This document shows positions 32,290 to 40,636 of a stretch of DNA of 57,253 nucleotides, in pieces (positions within the stretch are counted from its first letter, which is position 1; each line of letters begins with the position of its first letter). Under the pieces are notes generated by a model. The model was not told the DNA's origin. It saw only the letters and a program-made list of their open reading frames with translations, and did no database searches. Origin of the DNA: Acidovorax sp. CCYZU-2555. GTDB taxonomy: Bacteria > Pseudomonadota > Gammaproteobacteria > Burkholderiales > Burkholderiaceae_C. The stretch is from contig NZ_JAHCDD010000033.1 of the NCBI RefSeq assembly GCF_018413525.1, positions 1 to 57,253 of the forward strand, written 5' to 3'. A program made the translations under genes and the position numbers.

Positions 32290-34233
32290 CTATTGCGTCC
32301 AGCGAGTCACCCAATCCACGATGCGTTGAATCGCATCCATGCGCTGGCTGGGCCTGCCCTGGGCCGTGAATTGATGGCCGCACTGCGGGTAGATCACCAT
32401 CTCGCAATCGCGATTGCCGCCGCGGCGCAGCGCCACAAACGCGGCTTCGGCCTGGGCGCGGGGGCAGCGCTCATCTTCGGCGCCCTGCAGCAGCAGCGTG
32501 GGAATGCGCGCCCCCCGCAGATACTCCAGCGGCGACAGGCGGCGCATCAGCGCCACATCCTGGTCGCTGCGCATGGCATAGGCGTCCGAATAGTAGCCGC
32601 TGTCTGAGCTTCCCCAATGGGCTTCGATCTGCGAAATGGGCGCGGCCGCCACGGCAGCGCGAAACACTTCGGTATGGCCTACGGCCCAGCAGGCGAGATA
32701 GCCGCCATAGGATTTTCCGGCCAGCGCCACGCGTTCGTCGGCCAGGCCCTCGCCCTGCAGCGTCTGCACGGCGCAAAGATGCTGCGGCAAATCCAGCTCG
32801 CCCCAGCGTCCGCGCAGGCGATCGCTGAATTCCCGGCCGTAGCTGGCCGAACCCACCGCATTGAGCGCCAGAACCGACCAGCCCTGGGACCACAGCATGG
32901 ACCAATAGGCTATCGGCCCGTATGCAAAAGGTACAAAACCCGCGGGGCCGCCATGCACTTCCAGCAGCAGCGGTGTCGCCCCCTTCGCACCCGCAGGACG
33001 AATCAGCCAGCCGTCGATGACTTCCGTGCCGCCGCTGCCGTCGGGCACCTCGAACTGGCGCCGCTCAAAACTTGCGCGCGGGCGGTCCTGCCACCAGGCA
33101 TTCAGGCTGCTGAGGCATTTCTCGTCGGAAGCATCGGCGCGGCAGCGGTGCACCTCCATCGGCTGCACCGGGCTGTGCGCCGCATACACCAGGAAATCGC
33201 GGGCGCACGCCAGTTGCGACAGCTGACGCTCACCGCCCATGCGCAGCGTGACCTGGCCCTCGGGCACGCTGATTTCCACGATTTCCTGGACCCCGCGCCG
33301 TGCCACGATGCCCAGCACGCGCGCGCTGTCCTGGCCGACAAACTGCAGGTTGTCGCCCTCGGTGGAGATTTCGATCGCATCGTCGCCCAGAGGCCGCACC
33401 TCACCCGACGCGGTCTCGATCAGCCAGGGCCGAACCTGCGCATCACCTTCGGCCAGCGTTCCGCAAAACACAATCCAGCGGCCATCGGGCGAAAACCGCG
33501 GGAACAGTACCTGCGCATGCGCATGCGTCAGTTGCCTGGCGCCCTGGCCGTCACCGTCCATGACCCAGACATCGCTGCGGTGCGCCTCATCCGCTTCGCG
33601 CGTGCGGCTGTAGACAATGCGCCGGCCATCCACCGAGGCATGGGCGCTGCGCACATTGAACGGCCCGTCGGTGAGTTGGCGGGCTTCACCGCTGGCCACA
33701 TCGACCCGGAACAGATGGATTTCCCGGTCCAGCGTATAGCCCAAGCCGTCGGCCTTGTATCCCAGCCGCCAGATGACCTGCGGACCGTTCTCGGGGGGCA
33801 AGGCTGCGCCGGGCTGGGCGCGCGCGCCCCGCAGGTTGGGATCCACGCGCAGCGCAGCCGTGACCAAGACCGACTTGCCGTCGGCAGTCCATTCGAATCC
33901 TGCGGCCTGGCCGTCAATGCGCGACACCTGGCGCGCCTCGCCGCCAGCGCGGGCAATCACGAACACCTGGTTGTCGCCGGCACGATCGGAGATGAATGCC
34001 AGCTGCTGGCCATCGGGCGACCAGCGCGGACAGATATCGCTGGACACGCCGCGGGTCATCTGCCAGGCGGGGCTGCCGTCGGCAGGAAAGATCCAGAGGC
34101 TGCTGGTCGCGCTGTCCTGCTCGCGCTGCAGCGACGATACGCTGCACGCGGCCAGCCCCTCCTCATAGGAGCATTGGATGTCGCTGACGGTTTGATGCAG
34201 CAGAAGGTCTGTGGCTTCAAAAGCTTGGGGCAT
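32290..34233 (-). CDS. S9-family serine peptidase (acylaminoacyl-peptidase/prolyl oligopeptidase-like)
   Basis: 647-residue peptidase. The N-terminal part (about 1-390) is a WD40/TolB-like beta-propeller with repeats such as CPRWSPDGQQLAFISDRAG and FPRFSPDGRWIVFCG. The C-terminal alpha/beta-hydrolase has the triad Ser508 (GKSYGG), Asp587 (GAEDERC) and His620 (PQCGHQF). There is no signal peptide, so it acts in the cytoplasm on short peptides. The start at MPQAFEATDLL has GAGGA further upstream; a second ATG 24 bases upstream lacks one. Confidence 0.92.
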   Translation of the reverse strand: MPQAFEATDLLLHQTVSDIQCSYEEGLAACSVSSLQREQDSATSSLWIFPADGSPAWQMTRGVSSDICPRWSPDGQQLAFISDRAGDNQVFVIARAGGEARQVSRIDGQAAGFEWTADGKSVLVTAALRVDPNLRGARAQPGAALPPENGPQVIWRLGYKADGLGYTLDREIHLFRVDVASGEARQLTDGPFNVRSAHASVDGRRIVYSRTREADEAHRSDVWVMDGDGQGARQLTHAHAQVLFPRFSPDGRWIVFCGTLAEGDAQVRPWLIETASGEVRPLGDDAIEISTEGDNLQFVGQDSARVLGIVARRGVQEIVEISVPEGQVTLRMGGERQLSQLACARDFLVYAAHSPVQPMEVHRCRADASDEKCLSSLNAWWQDRPRASFERRQFEVPDGSGGTEVIDGWLIRPAGAKGATPLLLEVHGGPAGFVPFAYGPIAYWSMLWSQGWSVLALNAVGSASYGREFSDRLRGRWGELDLPQHLCAVQTLQGEGLADERVALAGKSYGGYLACWAVGHTEVFRAAVAAAPISQIEAHWGSSDSGYYSDAYAMRSDQDVALMRRLSPLEYLRGARIPTLLLQGAEDERCPRAQAEAAFVALRRGGNRDCEMVIYPQCGHQFTAQGRPSQRMDAIQRIVDWVTRWTQ

Positions 34234-34415
34234 GGCGGGATGACTTCCTCTGTGCATGAAGGGGTGAACCGATGGGCCCTGAAATGGGCCCGGCGCGACA
34301 ATGCGCGCCGGGAGGTCAAAGCTAAGGCAAGCGCACTCCCGCCTCCGGTCGGACAACATGCCGCCTTGCTGCAAGCGCGCCCAGGATCCACGGCCTGGGG
34401 CGCCAGGCCGCGCAC

Positions 34416-35636
34416 TCAACGCCGCCGAGGGTGCTCCATGAAGAAGCGCAGCATCTCTTGCGAGGCGTTCACGCCGCGCGGGTCGGTATGGCTGCCGCGC
34501 GCATCGCCTCCGGCCCAGGCATGGCCGGCGCCGTGCAATATCCATTGCTCGACCACCGTATCGGAGCCCGAAGGCTGCGCATTTTCGGCGACATGAATCG
34601 TGCGCGTGTAGCGCTGACCCGCCGCCGATTGCCCGCTTTGCACCCGGCCCGAACCCTCGCCAAAAGGCAGGCCGCGCGCCGCGAGCGTGGCATCCGTCAA
34701 TTGCTGGGCATTGCTCACATGCACGGTCCGGTCCGCATCGCCATGAAACACAATCAGCGCGGGCGGCGAGTCCCCGGCGCCCATCTGCGCCGCACGCGCC
34801 GGTGCCGGCACCTTGGCACCACTCTTCATGGCCGACAACGCGCCCATGACATCGCGCGCGGCGCCCGGCTGCAGGCCCGAATGCACGCCCACCGCCGCAA
34901 AAAGATCGGGATATTCACGCGCCAGCAGCGCCGCCATCGCGCCCCCGGCCGACAGGCCCGCGACATAGATGCGCTGCGCGTCGACCGGGTGGTGGCGCAT
35001 CACGTCGCGCACCATGGCCACCAGCGTCGCGGGCTCGCCGCCGCCACGCGCCTGGTCCTGCGGGCGAAACCAGTTCCAGCAGCCCTTGGGATTGGCATCG
35101 TGCGATTGCGCGGGATAAAGCACCAGCGCGTTGACCGCCTGGGCCGCGGCATTCATTGCGGTGCCGGTAGCGAAGTCCTGCGGGTTCTGCGTGCAACCAT
35201 GCAGCATCAGCACCAGCGGCAGGGGCCCCGCCCCGGGGCTTGCGGCGCCGGGCGGCACATAGAGCCAGTAATGGTTTTGCGCAGCGCCGGCAGGCGCCGA
35301 AAACGCGATGCGTTGAAAGCTGCCCGGGGCCTGCGCGTCAGACGCGGCAGGCGCACCCACCGCATCGGGCCGCGCGCGCGCCGCGCCGCGGTCGACAACT
35401 TCCACATCCTGCACGTCGGCCTGGTGGCCGGGCATGGCGTGCCATGCGCGCGTGGGGCGCGGGGTGGAAGCATTCGCTGCCGCAGGGCCCGCAGCCTCGG
35501 CCGAAGGCGTCTGCCGCTTCAAGGTCTTTGCGCCCAAGGCGCTCTGAATGGCTTGCGTGGCTTCCATCAGCGCGCCGCGCTGAATCAGCGGCGCCGTGGT
35601 CGCGATCATCTGCTTGAGGTCGATATTCCAGTCCAT
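34416..35636 (-). CDS. PHB depolymerase-family esterase (LpqC-like)
   Basis: 406-residue alpha/beta-hydrolase of the poly(3-hydroxybutyrate)-depolymerase/feruloyl-esterase type. The oxyanion motif is VLMLHGCTQNP, the nucleophile is Ser229 in GLSAGGAM, the acid lies in IVFHGDADRTV and the histidine in GAGHAWAGGD. About 110 N-terminal residues are Ala/Pro-rich and look like a linker; no signal peptide is evident, so it may be intracellular and act on PHB oligomers or other esters. It is 210 bp downstream of a ribbon-helix-helix gene on the same strand. Confidence 0.88.
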   Translation of the reverse strand: MDWNIDLKQMIATTAPLIQRGALMEATQAIQSALGAKTLKRQTPSAEAAGPAAANASTPRPTRAWHAMPGHQADVQDVEVVDRGAARARPDAVGAPAASDAQAPGSFQRIAFSAPAGAAQNHYWLYVPPGAASPGAGPLPLVLMLHGCTQNPQDFATGTAMNAAAQAVNALVLYPAQSHDANPKGCWNWFRPQDQARGGGEPATLVAMVRDVMRHHPVDAQRIYVAGLSAGGAMAALLAREYPDLFAAVGVHSGLQPGAARDVMGALSAMKSGAKVPAPARAAQMGAGDSPPALIVFHGDADRTVHVSNAQQLTDATLAARGLPFGEGSGRVQSGQSAAGQRYTRTIHVAENAQPSGSDTVVEQWILHGAGHAWAGGDARGSHTDPRGVNASQEMLRFFMEHPRRR

Positions 35637-35846
35637 GGGAAATCCTTGGTCGGGCAAGGTGCCCGAATGAGTAAAGCAATTGCACAGGCCCATGCACCCT
35701 GAAAGCGAGTGCGCGGGATTGGCCCGGTAACCTTTTGCCGCGGTGGACTGGGCCGCTTGGCACGCATGACATTGAAATCCGCATGCCGTCTCCTGCTGGC
35801 AATGCTGTGGGCAAGACAGCAGCGCCTTATCGCTACGAAATAGTTC

Positions 35847-36272
35847 TCAATGGATGCGCCCCGCAAGCGCGGCCTTGACCGCGGCACTGGCCTGAAACGC
35901 GCCCAGCACGGTGACCGAGGCAATCGTCGCCTGCGCCAACTCCGCAGGCACATCGCCATCGATGGACGCCAGCCCCAACACGCGGATATCCAGTTGCTCG
36001 CCTGCGGCCTGCGCGGCCTCGAGCTCGGCGCGGCCAAAGCGCTGCAGCCCCAGAACAAGCATCTTGCGCGCCACCATCTGGCGCACGGTATCCGCCTGCG
36101 CCGTCAGCTGATTGCGTATCGCCGTACGAATGAAGTCGGTGCGGTTGGAGTACACGCCCTCGGCCACCAGCAAATCGATGTGGCCCAGATCCACAAAGCC
36201 CAGATTGATGGTGATCTTCTCGGAGTCCCCCCCCTTGGCGCGCAGCGCAGCCCCAGGCATCAAGTCGTTCAT
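35847..36272 (-). CDS. CopG/ribbon-helix-helix family protein
   Basis: 141-residue protein. The ribbon-helix-helix domain spans about residues 17-60: KITINLGFVDLGHIDLLV and GVYSNRTDFIRTAIRNQL, with Ser-Asn-Arg-Thr at the turn typical of the fold. The C-terminal part (70-141) is helical, without a recognised domain. A perfect inverted repeat just upstream suggests autoregulation. It may control the neighbouring esterase gene (inference). The start at MNDLMPG is chosen; the upstream in-frame ATG overlaps the presumed operator. Confidence 0.8.
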   Translation of the reverse strand: MNDLMPGAALRAKGGDSEKITINLGFVDLGHIDLLVAEGVYSNRTDFIRTAIRNQLTAQADTVRQMVARKMLVLGLQRFGRAELEAAQAAGEQLDIRVLGLASIDGDVPAELAQATIASVTVLGAFQASAAVKAALAGRIH

Positions 36273-36291
36273 GGCAGTTTTCCTTGCATTA

Positions 36292-36309
36292 ACCATCCAC
36301 ATGGATGGT
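36292..36309. promoter_or_regulatory. Candidate operator of the ribbon-helix-helix gene
   Basis: ACCATCC (36,292-36,298) and GGATGGT (36,303-36,309) form a perfect 7-base inverted repeat around ACAT, 20 bases upstream of the start codon. Ribbon-helix-helix repressors commonly bind such short dyads over their own promoters. Confidence 0.5.
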
Positions 36310-36918
36310 ATCTGGAGTTATTTTGCATGAATTCAAGGCTTGACCGCATTTTCCCGCTACGGGTTGTGGGGTTCGGCGGCATGCCGCCGGCGCATTTCTT
36401 TGTGCATTTCGGTCCATGGGTGACGGAAGCACCCGTGAGTGACGACGGATCGAGGATTGGCGCCGCTTGTCTCTTGGCGTGGGCTATTTTTGGAGTGACT
36501 CTTTCAAAACCCACGAATTAAATGTAACGCACCACAATGAGAGATATGATGCGTCAATAAATTGAAATTAGATAAAGCGAAGTATAAAAAGGCGGGGGAA
36601 AGCGGTGGATGGGTCCACAAGCGGAGCGTTTGCCAGCAGCGTTTAAAGGAGGAAAACCGGTGTCACGGCCCACCCTTAGCGGTGGTCCGGCACGGCTTGC
36701 TTTCTCGATAAATCAGGACTTATCTAGACAGAAGTGCGAGCACCCAACCTCATGCAAACCCCATTGCTGTGCCCTTCCAAGCGCTGGGCGGCGCGTAAAA
36801 TGCTCCGTATTGGGGGTTCTTTAGGCTGCTACAGAGCATCGAAAGTGCTGCTTATCGCGAGCTATTTTGCATATCTATTGAGCGTCCGAGGTAGAGCTGC
36901 CGCTACGCCCGCTGCAAC
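36310..36918. other. Non-coding, AT-richer stretch before the IS element
   Basis: About 600 bp with no ORF I can support. Base composition shifts from GC-rich to AT-rich around 36,520-36,600, marking the probable left edge of the accessory island. The few short open frames lack ribosome sites and recognisable motifs. No tRNA or direct-repeat attachment site was found here. Confidence 0.5.
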
Positions 36919-36949
36919 TGGGCTGCTACCCGTATCTCCGGACACCAAA

Positions 36950-37825
36950 TCACCCTTTGTTTAGGAAATTTCTCAACTGCCTGAACTCGAGAGGCGAGCG
37001 GTATTTCAAGGCACTGTCCGGATGGTGTTCGTTGTAATGCTCGAAGGCGAGCCCCAGGTTGGCAATCGCCGTGCGCGCATCGGATTTGGGCATGAAGGCG
37101 ATGTAATCGCGCTTTCACAAAAGATTCGGCCATCCGTTGCTCTGCGGTGAGCATACAGGCGTGGTAGAAGGCTCCAGGCCGATGTCCAGTGCAAAGGCTC
37201 GCGTACGCCGGGCGACGTAAGGTGCTCCGTTATCGGTCAACCACTCAATGGAACGCTTGTGCAGTGATTGACCGAACCGATGCTCCACGGCTGCCAGCGT
37301 TACGTTGCGCACTATGTCACCTGTCTGCGCTGCGGTGGTCGCAGCCCAACTCATCGCTTCGCGGTCATAGCAGTCCAGCGCGAACGTGGCGCGCACCGGC
37401 TCGCCGTTATCGCACCGGAACTCAAAGCCATCGGAGCACCATCGCAGGTTGCTCGCATCCACAACTACGCGGCCTTCATGGCAACGCTCCGGGCGCAGTG
37501 GCACTGGCTTAGGTGCCAAGAGTAGACCGTGCGTACGCATGACGCGGTACACCCGCTTTAGGTTAATCGCCGGGGCCTGGCGTGCCTCGCGCTGACGACG
37601 CAGTACGCCCCAGGCGCGTCGGTAGCCATAGCTCGGCAGATGAGCAACCGCCTCGCGCAGCTCGCCGACCAAGGCTTCATCGTGCGTGCGGCGCGTCGAC
37701 CAGCCATCACGCCAGTGTGCAGGCCATGCACGCCGTGCCGTTGCTCCCGAGCGCGCTACGCCAAGGACTTCGCAGACCGGCTTCAACGGTCGTCCTCCGG
37801 CAACAAGGGCAAGCGTGCAATCCAA
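36950..37825 (-). pseudogene. IS2-group transposase OrfB (DDE), broken
   Basis: The frame encodes an IS2-like DDE integrase-type transposase of about 291 codons: HLPSYGYRRAWGVLRRQ, RVYRVMRTHGLLLAPKP, the first Asp region NLRWCSDGFEFRCDNGEP, and EWLTDNGAPY with the second Asp. An in-frame TGA at 37,115-37,117 ends it. Compared with the family sequence SPxSNGxAESFVKT-xKRDY, a base is missing near 37,140 and several more near 37,112, so the Glu-containing AESF segment is out of frame. After that the original frame resumes ([18 protein letters not shown]) to a stop at 36,950. Non-functional as it stands. Confidence 0.85.
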
Positions 37826-38184
37826 TTTTTTGCTCGGCCGTACTCCACCGCTTCCTTCAAGATCTCGTTTTCCAGGGTCTTCTTGCCCAGCACTCGCTGC
37901 AAGGCCTTGATCTCCTGGAGCGCTTTCGCAAGCTCCGATGTGGGAACCACTGCCTCGCCTGCGGACACGGCAGACAGAGCGCCGGCCTGGTGCAGCTTGC
38001 GCTACAGGAACAGCTGATTCGGGTTCACTTCGTGGCGCCGGGCAACCATGGAAACAGAGTTACCCGGCTCATAGCTTTCGCGGACCATCTGCAGCTTGTC
38101 TTGCAGAGACCAGCGCCGACGCCGCTCTGGCCCGACCACCTCCGATGCACTCTCAGACTTCATGTTGGTCATAAATACAGTCAT
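37783..38184 (-). pseudogene. IS2-group OrfA with amber stop
   Basis: OrfA helix-turn-helix protein of the IS2 group: GPERRRRWSLQDKLQMVRES and VARRHEVNPNQLFL, then an in-frame TAG at 38,002-38,004 where IS2 relatives carry Trp (QLFLWRK). The rest, [12 protein letters not shown] and [20 protein letters not shown] with the leucine zipper, continues to a stop at 37,783. It overlaps the orfB start, as expected for frameshift-produced OrfAB. Confidence 0.85.
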
Positions 38185-38242
38185 ATGTCTACCTCTTATC
38201 TTAGGTGGGTGACTGTGTCCTGAGATTCAGGGGGCCGTTCCA

Positions 38243-38528
38243 GCCCCTTTTCAGCCGAACAATGCAGGCAGTGTTAGTGACCCCAGAGTAGTCTCTGCGA
38301 GCGCCCGCGGCACAGACTGCCCTAGTCTCAAACGTTGCCCCCGGTAGAGCAGTTTGAAATCGCACTGAAGCAATGCTGCTGCATGCCCTTCCGCACATTC
38401 ATGCACTATAAACATAGTGATTTCATCAAGGATGCCTTGCACCCCCGTCAAAATCACGTGCGCTAAGTGTTTTTCCGGGGTAGTCGCGGATGAAGCATCA
38501 TCTGTTAGAGTTGCGTTGGAGGAAAAGT
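38243..38528. promoter_or_regulatory. Region between IS element and CBASS operon
   Basis: About 286 bp that must hold the CBASS promoter if the operon is transcribed on its own. No clear operator or strong -35/-10 pair was identified. A GGAGGA ribosome site at 38,518-38,523 serves the downstream GTG start. An open frame on the opposite strand (38,251-38,538) has no recognisable features. Confidence 0.35.
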
Positions 38529-39167
38529 GTGGCTTCAAATCATGAATATGCTGTTATAGGCCATAGCCGAGCTACGGTTGGCCGGTTTCTTGGAATAGTG
38601 GCGGGATTAGCCAGTTCGGCACTAGCCGTCTTAATCGCCACAGTAATCAGCTATGGAGAGCGCTGGGGGCTTTTGCAAGAACGTGCATACTGGACGCTCC
38701 CGCTCACGGCGGCAATTTTCTACACGCTGGGTCATCTGGCCTTTGATAAGTGGGCCTGGCGTACGTGGTTGGTTCATCTATTTTTGGATATTCCGGATTT
38801 GCGGGGTAAATGGGACTGTGCAGGTGAAACCATTGATGCCAGCACAGGCGAGGTGAAGTACAGATGGACTGCGGAGGTAACAATTTCGCAAGGCTGGGAG
38901 AAGATCAGGATCTATTCCAAGACGGAGCAATCGCGTTCACACAGCGTTGCTGCTTCCATCGTGCAGGAAGAAGACGTCGGCTACATCCTGATGTACAGCT
39001 ACCGGAACGAGCCGCGCCACGGTGAACCTGAGCTGAAGGCACATTTTGGCTATGCGGAGTGGCGTATCGGGACGGATGGATCGTCCGCAGAGGCAACATA
39101 TTTCAATGGTGGAGGCCGCTACACAGGCGGCCGCATGAAACTTACGAGAAAGACCCATGGCCACTGA
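38529..39167 (+). CDS. cap15: CBASS effector, Cap15-like (two membrane helices plus beta-barrel)
   Basis: 212 residues from a GTG start with an excellent GGAGGA site 5 bases upstream; an in-frame ATG at 38,490 lacks one. Two membrane helices occur at about residues 18-41 (LGIVAGLASSALAVLIATV) and 53-70 (YWTLPLTAAIFYTLGHL). The soluble part (about 83-212) is beta-rich: DIPDLRGKWDCAG, WEKIRIYSKTEQSRSHS, GYILMYSYRNEP, TYFNGGGRYTGGRMKL. This is the layout of Cap15 effectors, in which a lipocalin-like beta-barrel senses the cyclic nucleotide and the helices then disrupt the inner membrane. It overlaps the CD-NTase gene by 11 bp, so the two are coupled. Confidence 0.82.
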   Translation: MASNHEYAVIGHSRATVGRFLGIVAGLASSALAVLIATVISYGERWGLLQERAYWTLPLTAAIFYTLGHLAFDKWAWRTWLVHLFLDIPDLRGKWDCAGETIDASTGEVKYRWTAEVTISQGWEKIRIYSKTEQSRSHSVAASIVQEEDVGYILMYSYRNEPRHGEPELKAHFGYAEWRIGTDGSSAEATYFNGGGRYTGGRMKLTRKTHGH

Positions 39168-40263
39168 TTATTCAAATCGGATTGGTAGAGTAAACGCACG
39201 ACGTAACAGCTCTGGTGTTACGAGGCGCAATGAGAGTGTCGATTTCGCTGCAAACAGCGCGATCCTTGATTCAGTAACTGAAGGCTATCGAAGCAAAACT
39301 AAGTCCAAGAATTTTCAGTATGCATTGGTGTCGATGCAGGAGGTAGATGCACAATACACTGCTATCAGCTACCGTGAGGCAGAAAGGGTCGCGAAGCAGA
39401 TTGACTCAGGGCTTCAGAGGCGCGGGAAGTCAGTATTGATCGAGCTTCAAGGCTCGCTTCCACTAAATGTACATCTTAGGCGTGTCAGTGACGTTGATAT
39501 GCTTGTTTGGCCACAGACATACTTTGTTTACGATAGTACCGGAGTTTCCGCCTACCGTTACTCGTCCAGCTCGAGCAATACAGTTACCGAAATCGTTACG
39601 TTGCGCTCAGAGTGCTGCTCGGTAATTCAAGCTGCTTTTCCTTCGGCGAAAATTGACGACTCGGGGGCAAAATGCATCACTGTGACGGAGGGTTCTCTTC
39701 TCCGCGATATTGATGTTGTTCCATCGGTTTTGTACAAGACAGCTGACTATCAACGAACGAACAATGCCGAGGACCGTGGAATCCAGGTGTACGATAAGAG
39801 GGCGTATGAGATCATCACGAACTATCCCTTCAAAGTGCGAGCCTTGATCAATGAGAAAGAGGCTCGTACGGGTGGAGGATGCAAGAAGGCTATTCGATTG
39901 CTCAAAAACATGAAGGAGGACTCCGATGCGCCGATCGCGCTGTCCAGCTTCAACATCATGTCGCTCGTCTATGCAATGCCAGATTCCGACCTAATCACTT
40001 CGCCCTACTACGAAGGGAAAATTCTGGCCGCCGTCCAAAACTGGTTTTACATGCTCTCGCACAACGAGGCTCGACTGAGAACTCTACACACCGTCGACGG
40101 CAGCCGAACGATCATTCAGTCTGCCGACGACGTCACGGCAGTAGCGCAGATGTCAGAGGAATTGAACATACTAGTTCTACGCATAGCCCAGGAATTGCAG
40201 CCTGACGTAGCTACCAGCTTCCCGGCATGGCGGGCTAAAGTTGAGAGCGAACTCTTGATTTAG
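39157..40263 (+). CDS. CD-NTase (cGAS/DncV-like cyclic nucleotide synthase) of CBASS
   Basis: 368-residue nucleotidyltransferase. The catalytic core is ELQGSLPLNVHLRRVSDVDM: Gly99-Ser100 and the metal-binding Asp112 and Asp114. A third acidic position lies in LLRDIDVVPS (Asp184/Asp186). After phage sensing, such enzymes make a cyclic di- or trinucleotide that activates the effector. The clade and product cannot be fixed by eye; Cap15 effectors are often paired with CdnE/CdnB-type enzymes. No Cap2/Cap3 or HORMA/TRIP13 genes are present, so this is a minimal (type I) CBASS. A terminator follows immediately. Confidence 0.88.
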   Translation: MATDYSNRIGRVNARRNSSGVTRRNESVDFAANSAILDSVTEGYRSKTKSKNFQYALVSMQEVDAQYTAISYREAERVAKQIDSGLQRRGKSVLIELQGSLPLNVHLRRVSDVDMLVWPQTYFVYDSTGVSAYRYSSSSSNTVTEIVTLRSECCSVIQAAFPSAKIDDSGAKCITVTEGSLLRDIDVVPSVLYKTADYQRTNNAEDRGIQVYDKRAYEIITNYPFKVRALINEKEARTGGGCKKAIRLLKNMKEDSDAPIALSSFNIMSLVYAMPDSDLITSPYYEGKILAAVQNWFYMLSHNEARLRTLHTVDGSRTIIQSADDVTAVAQMSEELNILVLRIAQELQPDVATSFPAWRAKVESELLI

Positions 40264-40295
40264 CTGCGAATTGATTCGCAGCCCTTGAGTTTTTC
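40263..40295 (+). terminator. Rho-independent terminator of the CBASS operon
   Basis: Perfect 8-bp stem GCTGCGAA (40,263-40,270) and TTCGCAGC (40,275-40,282) with loop TTGA, followed by CCTTGAGTTTTT. It starts on the last base of the CD-NTase stop codon. This separates the CBASS pair transcriptionally from the large ATPase gene downstream. Confidence 0.75.
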
Positions 40296-40636
40296 CATCA
40301 TTCACAAATAATTCTATGAAACATGTGGCCAATGGGCGACCTGAAAATCACACTAAAACTAGCCTGAACCTGTAAAAACTTCGCAGCCTTCGGCGACCCA
40401 GCATTAGAAGAACACGTCGACCTCGTGCTCAATGCGAGCGCCATCACTGCGCGCCTGAACGCCATATGCAATGGGAAGGCACTGCGCCAACTTCGCCATT
40501 GTTTATGCCGACACAAGCGTTTCGCGTTGCAGCTGGCTGGTGAGGCTGAGTTTTGCGCGTCCGACAGCCGCTGAGTTTAACCACCGCGTTCTTGCCATCG
40601 ACCAACATACGCAGCGGGGCTGCATAAACTGATCCC
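40296..40636. other. Gap between CBASS terminator and STAND gene
   Basis: About 340 bp without a supported gene. Short open frames on the minus strand have no motifs. The promoter of the 1,463-residue ATPase gene should lie here; I saw no convincing consensus elements or operator. Confidence 0.4.

Larger units (their letters stand above)
36919..38242 (-). mobile_element. Decayed IS2-group (IS3 family) insertion sequence
   Basis: About 1,324 bp, close to IS2 (1.33 kb). The end next to orfA, read on the minus strand from 38,242, begins TGGAACGGCCCCCTGAATCT, matching the IS2 left end pattern. The other end, from 36,919 on the plus strand, begins TGGGCTGCTACCCGTATCTC, matching the IS2 right end pattern. 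Both orfA and orfB are broken, and the 5-bp flanks (GCAAC and GCCCC) are not a target duplication. The element is therefore old or rearranged. Confidence 0.85.

Noticed and set aside
35850..36521. Plus-strand open frame opposite the ribbon-helix-helix gene
   Set aside because: Antisense frame with no ribosome site or recognisable domain.
36310..36918. tRNA or att site at the left edge of the island
   Set aside because: No cloverleaf-compatible sequence and no matching direct repeat near 50,200-50,400 were found.
36609..36964. Short open frames between the ribbon-helix-helix gene and the IS element
   Set aside because: No motifs, poor starts and no coupling; more likely non-coding island edge.
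36914..38247. 5-bp target duplication of the IS2-group element
   Set aside because: Flanks GCAAC and GCCCC differ, so no duplication can be claimed.
38251..38538. 95-codon minus-strand frame upstream of the CBASS effector
   Set aside because: It overlaps the effector start region and would occupy its promoter; no family features are visible.
40298..40516. Small minus-strand frame between CBASS and the STAND gene
   Set aside because: No motifs or ribosome site; the region is needed as promoter for the downstream gene.
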